A stretch of DNA of 64,000 nt from Lewinellaceae bacterium. Lineage in GTDB: Bacteria > Bacteroidota > Bacteroidia > Chitinophagales > Saprospiraceae. The stretch lies in contig JADJOD010000010.1 in assembly GCA_016713985.1 (NCBI GenBank), positions 1-64,000 of the forward strand, written 5' to 3'. Position 1 is the stretch's first letter. Each line of letters starts with the position of its first letter. A program made the translations under genes and the position numbers. Below, piece after piece: positions 36,865 to 46,206 of this stretch. Under the pieces are notes generated by a model. It was not told the origin of the DNA and made no database searches. It was given only the letters and a program-made list of their open reading frames with translations.

Positions 36865-37610
36865 TTATCTGCCGGTCAAATTATGATCCAGGAGCCATTC
36901 CGGCAAGTCAGACAACGAGCCGAGCAGGCCGTCGTTGTCCAAAAATTCCAGTTCGGCCCGTGTATGTGTACCGTTGGTTACGGCGAGTGTATAAGCGCAT
37001 TCGGCATTTCGACCCTCCAGGAGGTCCACGGGAGTATCCCCGATTTTTATCACCTGCCGGGAGTTTTCGACACCCAGCACGGACATGGCTTTGCGGATCA
37101 TAAACGGCTCCGGGCGACCTTTGGGCACTTCATCGCTGGCAATGGAAAATCAATGACAGAACCCGCAGTTCCCACATATTGTGCGTCAAGCCCGGCAAGC
37201 CATCCGAGTTTGTTGAGGATAATATCGGTCACTTTCCTGTAAAAGCCGGTATTCAGGGCAATTTTAATCCCCCGGTCGTGCAAAAAGTGAAATACATCCA
37301 TCGCTCCTTGGGTGGGTTCCACGGCATTCGACTGGTAGTATTGTTCGAGTATCCGGCAGAACGACCGGAACGTTTGACCGGCCCGGTCAACAACCGTTTC
37401 GGTAGCGGCATTTTCGCCCAGTTCTTCCTGCCAAAGCAGGTGAAATACTTCGAGTTTTGACACACCCATCAGGGCGTTGAGCCGTTTTTCATTGGCCGTT
37501 AATCCGGCTTGCCGGCAGGCTTCGGAAAAGCAGAGCAGCACTTCATTGTTGTCCCGCACGGTGGTGCCCGCCATGTCGAATACGACTAATTGGAGCGTGT
37601 TGTTTTTCAT
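36865..37610 (-). pseudogene. Phosphonatase-like HAD hydrolase (PhnX-like), one frameshift
   Basis: From 37610 the protein begins MKNNTLQLVVFDMAGTTVRD, with the HAD nucleophile Asp in VFDMAGTTV, which is the form seen in phosphonoacetaldehyde-hydrolase-like enzymes. A helical cap follows, then LNTGFYRKVTDII. The frame runs off at about 37125, and the next frame resumes as SDEVPKGRPEPFMIRKAM and VIKIGDTPVDLLEGRNA with the HAD motif IV Asp. Joined, it is a ~248-residue enzyme. One missing base near 37120-37135 explains the break, so it may be intact in nature. The family is linked to phosphonate breakdown (C-P cleavage of phosphonoacetaldehyde or a related compound). The Lys expected as Schiff base in true PhnX is not obvious. 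The neighbours support a phosphonate context. Confidence 0.8.
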
Positions 37611-37736
37611 AAAGATCGATTTTCGGCGAAAGTACGGGGCGCCCTTTTTCTTCCATATTATCAAATGGTTATGTTTTTATAAAGTGCTCATTTTCAATAA
37701 TAATTCGTAGTATGATTGCGGCATATTTCTTCTGTT

Positions 37737-39065
37737 ATGCTTCGATCCGCATCACTTTCCCGGCGCTTTGCCAATGCTCCTCCGGTTGTATTTGTCGTAG
37801 TGGCGGGCTGCCTGGCCTTCCTGGTATACTGCAGCGTGTATGCGTTCAGAAAACCATTTACCGCCGCGACGTACGAAGGGCTTGCTGTTGGCGGGATACA
37901 CTTTAAAATTATCTTAGTAACCCTCCAGGTGGCGGGATACGCCCTGTCCAAATTCATCGGTATCCGGGTGATTGCGGGCATGCCGGCATCCGGGAGATTC
38001 GGGTTGCTTGCCGGAATGATGGGTATCGCCGGAACAGCCCTGCTGGGGTTTGCCCTGACGCCTTACCCCTGGAATTGCGGCTGGATGTTTGCCAACGGGC
38101 TTTCCCTGGGAATGGCCTGGGGAGTAATCTTCAGTTACCTGGAAGGCCGGCGGGTGACGGAGATGCTGGCCGCCTTTTTGTGCGCTAATTTTATCTTTTC
38201 CTCCGGGTTTGTAAAAACTGCGGGTCAATGGCTGTTGACACGGCAGGGTATTTCCGAACAATGGATGCCTTTTGTTGCCGCCATGTTATTTTTTCCACTG
38301 CTTTTGCTTGGCCTCTGGATGCTGGAACATCTTCCTCCACCCTCGCAAGCGGACGTGGCGCAACGTTCAGCCCGTGTACGAATGCTCCCGGAAGAACGAA
38401 AAACACTTTTTTTCAAATTTGCCCCGGGTCTGGTGACCCTGGTCGGTATTTACCTGGTACTGACCATCATACGCGATGTGCGGGACAATTTTGCCGTCGA
38501 AATCTGGAATGAACTGGGTTTTGGAGGCCGTGCATCCATCCTCACCGCCGCAGAAGCGCCTGTTGCGGTTTTTTCATTGCTTGTGGTCGGCGGAATGATC
38601 TTTGTAAAAAACAACCTGTATGCGGTATGGCTCAGCCATGCAATGATCCTGCTGGGGGGCGTCGTCCTTTTTGGAAGCACCCTGCTGTTTCAATGCGGAA
38701 TCATATCGCCCGTGTTCTGGATGGTGCTTTCCGGTACGGGACTTTTTTTGCCGTATGTCCTTTTTAACGGTAAGTTGTTCGATCGCCTGCTTGCCGGTTT
38801 CCGGGAATCGGGAAATGTAGGTTTTTTGATTTATATCGCCGATTCATTCGGCTACCTCGGCAGCGTGGCGGTTTTGTTGTGGCGCAATTTCGGGGCGCCC
38901 GGCATCAGTTGGCTGAGCTTTTTTTCCTGGCTTTGTTACATCGGGGCTGTGCTGATTTTTTTCCTGGCGTTTGTTTCGTACGGGTATTTTTTGAAAAAAA
39001 GCCGCAACGATGACCCGGTAAAAAGTCATACCAACGCTCCTGAACAATTATATCCATCAAAATAA
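37737..39065 (+). CDS. DUF5690 family MFS-like permease
   Basis: The 442-residue membrane protein has about 12 segments and an MFS-like layout, starting MLRSASLSRRFANAPPVVFV. Marks of the family are YCSVYAFRKPFTAATYEG, VAGYALSKFIGIRV and VIFSYLEGRRVTEMLA. An earlier TTG at 37716 is in frame but the ATG at 37737 matches the family. These permeases are common next to phosphonatase-like HAD and FAD oxidase genes in Bacteroidota, suggesting uptake of a phosphonate (inference). It is followed by the FAD oxidase with a 6-bp gap, so they are one operon, divergent from the HAD gene. Confidence 0.85.
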   Translation: MLRSASLSRRFANAPPVVFVVVAGCLAFLVYCSVYAFRKPFTAATYEGLAVGGIHFKIILVTLQVAGYALSKFIGIRVIAGMPASGRFGLLAGMMGIAGTALLGFALTPYPWNCGWMFANGLSLGMAWGVIFSYLEGRRVTEMLAAFLCANFIFSSGFVKTAGQWLLTRQGISEQWMPFVAAMLFFPLLLLGLWMLEHLPPPSQADVAQRSARVRMLPEERKTLFFKFAPGLVTLVGIYLVLTIIRDVRDNFAVEIWNELGFGGRASILTAAEAPVAVFSLLVVGGMIFVKNNLYAVWLSHAMILLGGVVLFGSTLLFQCGIISPVFWMVLSGTGLFLPYVLFNGKLFDRLLAGFRESGNVGFLIYIADSFGYLGSVAVLLWRNFGAPGISWLSFFSWLCYIGAVLIFFLAFVSYGYFLKKSRNDDPVKSHTNAPEQLYPSK

Positions 39066-39071
39066 CAATCC

Positions 39072-40196
39072 ATGTCTGATCATTCTTTCGACGTAGCCGT
39101 GGTTGGCGCCGGGATCGTCGGCCTGGCTATTGCTTACCAAGCCGCTCAAAAAGGCCAACGTGTAGTGGTATTTGAACGCAACGCCCGCGCGATCGGGGCA
39201 TCCATTCGCAATTTTGGCCTGGTCTGGCCCATCGGGCAGCCCGCAGGCCATCTGTTCGATCGCGCCATGCGCAGCCGGGAAACCTGGCTGAAAATAGCGG
39301 CGGAAAGCGGTATCTGGATCAAACAAAACGGTTCGCTGCACCTGGCCTACCACGATGATGAACTCGCGGTACTGGACGATTTTAATCAAATTGCAACACA
39401 CGAAGAAGGCTACCGATTAAAAATACTGACGCCGGAAGAAGTCCCTGCTTATTCACCTGCCGTAAAAACACAGGGATTAAAAGGCGCCTTGTGGAGCGAT
39501 ACGGAATGTACGGTGACGTCCCGCCATGCCATCGGGCAAATTGCGGCACACCTCGAACAACGTTACGGGGTGGAGTTTCATTTCGGCACGGCAATCACGC
39601 ATGTGGAGGCTGGTTGCCTGTCCGATTTTTACGATATCTGGAAGGCCGACCGGGTTTATCTGTGTTCCGGAGCGGAATTCGAAACGCTGTACCCGAGGGT
39701 GTTTCGTGAAAGCGGTATCACGAAGTGCAAACTGCAAATGCTGCGAACTGCTCCCCAGCCGCCCGGCTGGGACCTCGGAGCATCGCTGTGTGCAGGATTA
39801 ACCCTGTTGCATTATTCCTCATTTGCACAACTCGGCAGCCTTGCGGCGGTACGGGAGCGGTATCGGCTTGAAAATCCGGATTTCGAACGCTTAGGCATCC
39901 ACGTGCTGGTGTCCCAGATTAGTACGGGGGAGGTCATCCTGGGTGACAGCCATGAATACGGACTGGATATTTCCCCGTTTGACAGCAAAACGATCGATAA
40001 AATCATTCTGGATTATCTCGGCACCTTTGCACAGTTCCCCGAGGCGGTTATTGCGGAAAACTGGCATGGCGTTTATCCCAAATTAGCCGGCCAAACCGAA
40101 TTCGTGCAGGAAGTGGAGCCGGGTATCTGGATTGTGAACGGTTTGAGCGGCGCGGGCATGACCATGAGTTTCGGGCTGGCGCAGGAGCTGGTCTGA
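39072..40196 (+). CDS. FAD-dependent amine oxidoreductase of the phosphonate-linked type (TIGR03364-like)
   Basis: This 374-residue enzyme has the Rossmann FAD motif VAVVGAGIVGLAIAYQAAQ at the N terminus and a DadA/sarcosine-oxidase fold. The C-terminal GxWIVNGLSGAGMTMSFGLA is the second FAD contact. KGALWSDTECTVTSRHAIG and the short overall length fit the TIGR03364 group. This group is found in phosphonate catabolic clusters and is proposed to oxidise an aminoalkylphosphonate amine. Context agrees: a phosphonatase-like HAD and a PhnZ-like oxygenase lie on either side. Substrate is not proven. Confidence 0.87.
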   Translation: MSDHSFDVAVVGAGIVGLAIAYQAAQKGQRVVVFERNARAIGASIRNFGLVWPIGQPAGHLFDRAMRSRETWLKIAAESGIWIKQNGSLHLAYHDDELAVLDDFNQIATHEEGYRLKILTPEEVPAYSPAVKTQGLKGALWSDTECTVTSRHAIGQIAAHLEQRYGVEFHFGTAITHVEAGCLSDFYDIWKADRVYLCSGAEFETLYPRVFRESGITKCKLQMLRTAPQPPGWDLGASLCAGLTLLHYSSFAQLGSLAAVRERYRLENPDFERLGIHVLVSQISTGEVILGDSHEYGLDISPFDSKTIDKIILDYLGTFAQFPEAVIAENWHGVYPKLAGQTEFVQEVEPGIWIVNGLSGAGMTMSFGLAQELV

Positions 40197-40224
40197 AGAT
40201 CAGGAAAGAGACTGGGTGACAAGT

Positions 40225-40322
40225 ATTTTATTTTGACAGGATTTACAGGATTTACAGGCTTGACTTGACACGGATATTGAATAATCTCTACTAATCCTGC
40301 AAATCCTGTAAATCCTGTCAAA
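40225..40322. repeat. Single hairpin repeat of the GACAGGATTTACAGG family
   Basis: The arm TGACAGGATTTACAGGATTT and its complement AAATCCTGTAAATCCTGTCA flank about 50 bp. This is the same word family as the array at 4019-4800. It lies between two convergent genes, so it may serve as a bidirectional terminator. Confidence 0.85.
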
Positions 40323-40917
40323 AATTAGACTTGGGAGGGTGATTTTCAAAATGCCCGCGTATCAGGTTTTCCAGCCAGCCCAAATTGCCGATCCGGTATT
40401 CATTCGCCTTGGCCCTTTCGTCGATGCGCCGCAGTTGAACATGCAAGGGAAACAACGGATCCCGCTCGAATTCCCCCCGTTCGGCGGGCGACATCAAACC
40501 GCCTTGTTGCTCCAGCGTGTATTTGCTGGCTTCCGATAACCTCGCGTAATAGGCTGTGTCCGTGGCGACTAAATAACGTTTGGCTTGAACATGGCCGGCC
40601 ACCAAAGCCGCGATTTTTTCGGAAAAACCGAGTTGGCGGAGTGCTTCGGCGCCCACCTGTTCATGCCGGACGGCGCCGTAACCTTCCATGGATACGGCTT
40701 CGTCCTGATCTGCACAAATGTGACCGAAATCGTGCAAAAAAGCCGCCAGGATAAATTCCGGGTCGCCGGGCCGTTCCTTCAGGGCGAGTTCGGCCGATTG
40801 AACGGCGTGTTCCCACTGACTGACGGGTTCGCCGTGGTATTCTTCATGGCCACGCGAGTGAAAAATGGCCCAAACGGCATCGGCGGGAGGCAGAGGAGCC
40901 TTGTTTATGTTATTCAT
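40318..40917 (-). CDS. HD-domain protein of the PhnZ / phosphonate-associated type
   Basis: This 199-residue HD-domain protein has metal ligands in SQWEHAVQSA (His), AAFLHDFGHI (His-Asp) and VAGHVQAKRY. The GHEEYHGEPVSQWEHA stretch places a Tyr and a Glu just before the first ligand, as in PhnZ, where a Tyr/Glu pair gates the di-iron site. PhnZ-type enzymes oxidatively cleave the C-P bond of 2-amino-1-hydroxyethylphosphonate to glycine and phosphate. No PhnY hydroxylase is visible in the window, so the exact substrate is open. The start at 40917 (MNNINKAPL) is preferred over the TTG at 40923. It is convergent with the FAD oxidase. Confidence 0.85.
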   Translation of the reverse strand: MNNINKAPLPPADAVWAIFHSRGHEEYHGEPVSQWEHAVQSAELALKERPGDPEFILAAFLHDFGHICADQDEAVSMEGYGAVRHEQVGAEALRQLGFSEKIAALVAGHVQAKRYLVATDTAYYARLSEASKYTLEQQGGLMSPAERGEFERDPLFPLHVQLRRIDERAKANEYRIGNLGWLENLIRGHFENHPPKSNF

Positions 40918-41034
40918 GGGCAAAGACTGGTTGTGTATGATGGCTGGGAAAAAATGGGAGTCCAGCCTTCCGCCGGACTCCCACCCTAACCAAACTATAT
41001 TCGTATGAAGAAATTTCAGTAGTCAGGCGCGTTT

Positions 41035-42531
41035 TTATTTGACGATCCACAACTCGTCGTTGATGCTGTCGTCGTTGTTGCCGAACTGGCGGTTGAGTGC
41101 GGCGTTGTAATTGTCCGCGTTGTTGTCGCGTTCATTGGTCGGGTACTGGAAGCGGCGCGGGATGACGCCGGAGTTGCCCGTGCCGGGTCCACCCTCATAA
41201 AAAGTGGGCACGGCGGTGCGCCGCCAGTTGTAATACCCTTCGAAACCGCTGTGCTGCGACAACGCCAGGTATTTTTGCACTAAAACCTGAGTCAGGCCGT
41301 CGGCGTTGTTGCCTTTGTACGCCGATTCCGGGCGAGCGAGGTAGGCCGAAATAGCCGTTGCGTCGGTGATGCCGTAAAAGTTCATGCTGGCGGTGATTCC
41401 TTTGTCGTACCAGGATTTGGCGTCGCCGGTCGACCAGCCGCGGTTGATCCCCTCGGCGATGCTGAAGCACATTTCGGAATAACCGATCTGGATACTCGGT
41501 TCGCCGTCGTAACTGCTGAAATAGCGGGCTTTATTGATGCGGGAATACTCGCCTGCCTGGACTTTTGTGGCCATTTGGTCCAAACCTTCGTCGGAAGGCG
41601 CGCCGACATAGGCTTCAAAATCCTGGGCAGTATAACCGGCAGCCAGTTTGGCGGCGGCGGGTTCGGCAACGACAAACACGCGCGGGTCCTGGAGAGCTGC
41701 CAAAGTATTGACGTAGGTCGCGGACGTATTATAACGGTCGGCATAAAAACCGAAGTTGTCGGGGTTAAACGGGTACTTGTCGTTGACGCTGTTGAAAAGA
41801 AATTGCAGGTTGTCGTCGTTACCTTCCATGAGCGGGTAGCGGGCCGGGTCGCCGATGGTCTTGGCAAATTCCTGTTGAATGCCGAGGTCGGTTTCCGCTA
41901 CTTTTTTGCTCAATTGCACCAGGACGCGCAGTTTGAACGCGTTGACGGTTTTTTGCCATTTACGGAGGTCGCCGTCAAAGTAAATATCACCTTCCAAGGT
42001 ATTGTCCGCAGCGGAAATACGGCTGCCCAATTGTGTGTTCGATTCTTCCAGCCAAACCAGGATTTGTTTAAAAATATCCTTCTGCGTATCGTAAGCAGGC
42101 GCGATATTGTCCACACCCTGAAGGGCTTGTGAAAGCGGCAGGTCGCCGACTTTCATCGTCATATCGTAGTAAAAGTAAGCGCGGAAGAACTTGCCGAGCG
42201 CGCTGTAGGCATTCACTTCCGGCAAACCGATACGAGCCGCTTCTGCTTCCATTTTTTGCACGTTTTTCAGCGTAGTGAAGCGCAGGCCGGCGCTGCCCGT
42301 CCAGTATTCGTTATTGTCGTAGTAGTTGTAGTTGGAGCACCAGTATTGGTTCCAGCGTTGTTCGTCGCTCCAGGGCGCGTAGTAAAGGTCTTTGAGGATA
42401 CCGCGCAGCACTAAGGAAGGAGGCACGGTGGTGGAACGATTGGGATCTGCTTCCAGTTCGTCGAACTTTTGGCAACCGTTCGCGGCGAGCAGGAAGGCGA
42501 GCAGCGAGATGAATATTTTTATGTTTTTCAT
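41035..42531 (-). CDS. SusD/RagB family nutrient-binding lipoprotein (SusD-like_2 type)
   Basis: This 498-residue lipoprotein (MKNIKIFISLLAFLLAANGC, Cys20) has the opening QKFDELEADPNRSTTVPPSLVLRGIL, typical of the SusD-like_2 group. It also has ALGKFFRAYFYYDMTMKVGDLPLSQALQG and, near the end, YYNWRRTAVPTF. It is coupled with the SusC-like gene upstream (18-bp gap). This group often serves peptide, glycan or small-solute uptake. No hydrolase follows, so the cargo is unknown; the phosphonate genes downstream are a possible clue. Confidence 0.93.
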   Translation of the reverse strand: MKNIKIFISLLAFLLAANGCQKFDELEADPNRSTTVPPSLVLRGILKDLYYAPWSDEQRWNQYWCSNYNYYDNNEYWTGSAGLRFTTLKNVQKMEAEAARIGLPEVNAYSALGKFFRAYFYYDMTMKVGDLPLSQALQGVDNIAPAYDTQKDIFKQILVWLEESNTQLGSRISAADNTLEGDIYFDGDLRKWQKTVNAFKLRVLVQLSKKVAETDLGIQQEFAKTIGDPARYPLMEGNDDNLQFLFNSVNDKYPFNPDNFGFYADRYNTSATYVNTLAALQDPRVFVVAEPAAAKLAAGYTAQDFEAYVGAPSDEGLDQMATKVQAGEYSRINKARYFSSYDGEPSIQIGYSEMCFSIAEGINRGWSTGDAKSWYDKGITASMNFYGITDATAISAYLARPESAYKGNNADGLTQVLVQKYLALSQHSGFEGYYNWRRTAVPTFYEGGPGTGNSGVIPRRFQYPTNERDNNADNYNAALNRQFGNNDDSINDELWIVK

Positions 42532-42549
42532 TGTCAATGAGTTGGATGA

Positions 42550-45500
42550 TCAGAAAGTAATGTTGATGTTGATCCCGTACCGCTTCGCCGTCGGCGATTG
42601 CAGGCCGGAGTAGTTGGTGCCGATGTATTGATCGAGGTCGATGTCTTTTTTCTCGGCGAAATAAAGCAGGTTGCGGCCCACGAGCGATACGTTGGCGCTG
42701 CGAATGACACCGCGGCCGTCGAACCACTTTTGGGGCAATTGGTAGGTGAGGGTGACTTCGCGGAGTTTGGAAAATGTTTTGGACATCAGGTTGGCCTCGG
42801 CGGTTGAATAGTAGCGGCTGATATAGTCCTGCAGGAAGGTTTTGGTCGTGTTCGGCGCGAATTCGAGGTCTTCCCAATTGGTGATATTGCCGTATTGGTC
42901 GTATTCGATGACACCGCCGGTGAGTTTGACGCCGTCGCCTACATAATTTCCGTTCACCTGCGGGTCGGAATATTTGCCCGCTTTTTGATTCTCCCAGTCG
43001 GCTAAGCGGGCTATACCCATTTCACCTTGCGTGGTCATAATGTGGCGGCCTCCGCGGAATGTTTGGCGTTGAACGTAGTTGGTGATTTCACCACCTACCC
43101 GGCCGTCGAACTGGAAGCTGAACGTCAGGTTTTTCCAGGACACTTTGTTGACTACGCTCCACACCCAATCGGGGTTGGAATGCCCGAGAAACTGGGGCAC
43201 CGGGTTAATGATCGGCCGGCCGCCGGCGTCATTGATGATATTGCCCTGCTGGTCTTTTACCACGCCGGAATCGTAGTATTTATCCAAACGATCGCCTTTT
43301 TTGTAAAACCCGAATAATACATCCGTGCCTTCCGGCAGTTCTTCCAGCGTTTCTTTGTAGGTGCTCCAGTTTAACAAGATATCCCAGCTGAGCCCGCCGG
43401 CATTTTTCAGCGGCGAACCGCTTACCGATACTTCCCAGCCGGCTTTTTTGGTTTTTACCGCGTTGATGAGCTGACCGGTATAGCCGGAGGCTTCGGAAAT
43501 GGGTTTTGAAAATATCTGCGGCCCGTCGATATACTGGAAGTACGTCACGTCGAGACCGATGCGGTTGCGCCAGAATTTGGCTTCCAAACCACCTTCGTAG
43601 TTGGTACGGGAAGACGGCGCAAGGTCGGGATTTACGATCGTATTGGTGAAATACGAACCCGGCTGGCCGTTGTAAACCAGCGGCGAACTATACACGGATG
43701 AATTGGAATAAGACGGTCCGTCGTAAGAAGACGCATAATAGGAACCGTAATCAAGCGGGTAACTGTCGGCAGGTGTGGCGCCGATGTAACGGGTGGTGAG
43801 CGCTTCTTTTACGTTGGCATAGGAGGTGCGCAGTTTCAGGAACGATACCGGGCCGAGATTGGCCAGTTCGGAGATCAAAACGCTGGCTCCAACCGACGGA
43901 TAATAAAAGGTATTGTTCTTTTTGGGCAGCGTGGAGAGGTGATCCACCCTTCCGGTGTGCGAGAGAAACAAAAAGGATTTGATCCCGAAATCGATGGAGT
44001 AGTAGCCGCTTTGCACCTGCATTTTCGAACGGAAGTTGCTGGCATACAATGGATTGGCCGTATTGGAAAAGGAATAAAGCCCCGGCACGTTCAGGTAGTT
44101 GGTGCTGGTGTAGTTCGATTCGTATTTGAACGTGCGGATGTTGCCGCCGACCAGGGCGTTCAGGCTGAAATTGTCGCCTAAACGGCGGTCAAAATTCAGG
44201 TAAGCGTCGGTGTTGTTTTCAAAAAGAGTGCGTTTGTCTTCCCGGTAGTCGCCGCGGGCTTCTTCCCGGCCGTAAACGGTGGCCGAATACGGGAATTTTT
44301 CATTGCGGAACAGATCGTAGGTCGTGATGGCCGTGCGGACTTTGAACTCCAAACCGGGTGAGATGGCCCAGGACAAGGCCGTTTGGCCGTAAATGTCCGT
44401 TTTTTGATGCCCGCGCAGCCATTCGTAGGCGAGAAACCAGGGATTATTGTAACGCTGGTATTCGGCATAGATCTGTTGAACCCCTTCCTTACCCGGCTGC
44501 CAGTAATCGCGCAACTGATCCACGTCCCAGTCGGCGCCGCCCCAGAGGATGATGTTGTAAATCATCGAGTTGGGGCCGTATTGTACGTCGGGAAAGTTGT
44601 CGGTAAACTGGCGGTTGTAGTTCAGGTTCGATTCTAATTTTACTTTGTCGCTGAATTTCAATCCGTTGTACACGTTGAAGTTGGCTACGTTCAACTGCGT
44701 GTTGGGCACCATACCTTGCTGGTAATTGTAGGAGGTGCTGAAGCGCATATCCATTTTGTCGGTCGACGTGCTGACGGAAATGTTATTGTTGGACAAATAT
44801 CCGGGGCGCAGAAAACGCTCCAGGTTGTCTTTGCCGCGAGACACCCACGGCGTTGCCTGGCGTTCGCCGGTTACGGGGTCAAGCGGGCTGTCGTACTGCG
44901 GGATCAACTGGCCTTCAAAACGCGGGCCCCAGATGTCGTAGTCGCCGTCGTTGGTGCCTCCGCCGCGGCCGTCCTTAAATGCGTACCGTCCGTGGTCGCC
45001 GGGTCCGTATTCGGAATTCACCGTCGGAATGGCGTTGAAACCGGATTCGATCATCTGGCTGGTATTAAACTCGATACGGACGCCGCGTTTGTCGGTAGTG
45101 CCTTTTTTCGTCGTGATCATGATGACGCCGTCTTTCGAACGGAAACCGTACAGGGCAGCGGCAGCCGGACCTTTCAGCACGGTAAACGTTTCGATGTCGT
45201 CCGCGCTGATGTTCCAGGTATCGGAGTTGACCGGTACGCCGTCCACCACAAAAATCGGGTTGGAACCGCGCAGGCTGAGGTTGGGCGCGCCCAGCAGTTC
45301 GGGCGATGCACCCACGGTAAGTCCGGCGACTTTGCCGGCCAGCGAGTTCACCGCGTTCGGCTCACGCGCTTTCAACAGGTCGTCACCTTTTACATCCTGA
45401 ACGGCGTAACCCACCTTCGCCTTATCTTTGTTCAGGCCAAGAGCGGCGACGGTGACCTCCTGCAGCATGTTGTCGACCCGGAGTTCCACATTAATCGTGG

Positions 45501-45777
45501 ATTGGTTGCCCAGTACAATCGTTTGGGTTGCGTAACCCACATAAGACACAACAATTGCTTCACCGGGTTTGGCATCTAAGTTAAAAATGCCTTCGGAATC
45601 GGATACGGTGCCGCGATTGGCATCCTTTACCACGATCGTGGCGCCGGGGAGCGATTCCGTTGTTTCGGCGTCGCTCACCCGCCCGCTGATGCGTTGGGCA
45701 TTTGCGGAAACGACGAACAATAGTGTACATGCAAGGGCACAGCAAGCACCCTTGAAGGGAAATAAAATTGCCTTCAT
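42550..45777 (-). CDS. SusC/RagA family TonB-linked outer-membrane transporter
   Basis: The full-length 1075-residue transporter is intact. It has a signal peptide (~1-27), a carboxypeptidase-like domain (ISGRVSDAETTESLPGATI), and a TonB box/plug with LKGPAAAALYGFRSKDGVI as the SusC signature. A 22-strand barrel follows, ending YGININITF. It forms a pair with the SusD-like gene downstream. It differs clearly from the mannan SusC: the plug signature reads 'RSKDGVIMITTKKG', typical of the SusD-like_2-associated branch. A minus-strand -7-like element TACCTTTG lies at 45890-45897. Confidence 0.95.
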   Translation of the reverse strand: MKAILFPFKGACCALACTLLFVVSANAQRISGRVSDAETTESLPGATIVVKDANRGTVSDSEGIFNLDAKPGEAIVVSYVGYATQTIVLGNQSTINVELRVDNMLQEVTVAALGLNKDKAKVGYAVQDVKGDDLLKAREPNAVNSLAGKVAGLTVGASPELLGAPNLSLRGSNPIFVVDGVPVNSDTWNISADDIETFTVLKGPAAAALYGFRSKDGVIMITTKKGTTDKRGVRIEFNTSQMIESGFNAIPTVNSEYGPGDHGRYAFKDGRGGGTNDGDYDIWGPRFEGQLIPQYDSPLDPVTGERQATPWVSRGKDNLERFLRPGYLSNNNISVSTSTDKMDMRFSTSYNYQQGMVPNTQLNVANFNVYNGLKFSDKVKLESNLNYNRQFTDNFPDVQYGPNSMIYNIILWGGADWDVDQLRDYWQPGKEGVQQIYAEYQRYNNPWFLAYEWLRGHQKTDIYGQTALSWAISPGLEFKVRTAITTYDLFRNEKFPYSATVYGREEARGDYREDKRTLFENNTDAYLNFDRRLGDNFSLNALVGGNIRTFKYESNYTSTNYLNVPGLYSFSNTANPLYASNFRSKMQVQSGYYSIDFGIKSFLFLSHTGRVDHLSTLPKKNNTFYYPSVGASVLISELANLGPVSFLKLRTSYANVKEALTTRYIGATPADSYPLDYGSYYASSYDGPSYSNSSVYSSPLVYNGQPGSYFTNTIVNPDLAPSSRTNYEGGLEAKFWRNRIGLDVTYFQYIDGPQIFSKPISEASGYTGQLINAVKTKKAGWEVSVSGSPLKNAGGLSWDILLNWSTYKETLEELPEGTDVLFGFYKKGDRLDKYYDSGVVKDQQGNIINDAGGRPIINPVPQFLGHSNPDWVWSVVNKVSWKNLTFSFQFDGRVGGEITNYVQRQTFRGGRHIMTTQGEMGIARLADWENQKAGKYSDPQVNGNYVGDGVKLTGGVIEYDQYGNITNWEDLEFAPNTTKTFLQDYISRYYSTAEANLMSKTFSKLREVTLTYQLPQKWFDGRGVIRSANVSLVGRNLLYFAEKKDIDLDQYIGTNYSGLQSPTAKRYGININITF

Positions 45778-46206
45778 GCGTTGGAAATGTTTTAGTTAAA
45801 TATTAGAGGATTAGCCGTGTTCAGGTGACCCTGCGGCAGAGTTTGGAAGCGGGGCAATGTGCAGGGATATATAGGATCCGTTGCCGGGGCAAAGGTAGAA
45901 ACCCCTTGTGTGCCGGAGTATTAATTTAAAATTAAGTTACTGATAATCAGTTATATATATTAAGTAATTGTGTCTTTTGCGTTAAATATTATGTACCGCC
46001 CGGGTCAGGGCGGCTAAGTTAGCGGCGTATTATATTACTCACCTGCTTGCCTTAGGGTAACTCGACAGGATGGGAAAACGAATGAAAAAGCCGCTCCAAT
46101 CCGTACAATCCGTTGCATCCGTTTTCCCATCCGCCTTATTACATTTGCCTGACAAAGCGCCAAAAACCGGAATACCTGCCCTTGACGCCACCAAAATTGA
46201 AAACGT
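45778..46206. other. AT-rich divergent intergenic region between SusC and the SIR2-like gene
   Basis: About 430 bp without a gene. The AT-rich part at 45910-46000 (ATTAATTTAAAATTAAG, TTATATATATTAAG) probably carries both divergent promoters. On the minus strand TACCTTTG (45897-45890) fits the TAnnTTTG element for the SusC gene. No terminator-type hairpin seen. It also marks the boundary of the DGR/conflict island. Confidence 0.5.

Noticed and set aside
44716..45579. 287-codon plus-strand open frame
   Set aside because: Antisense shadow of the intact second SusC gene.
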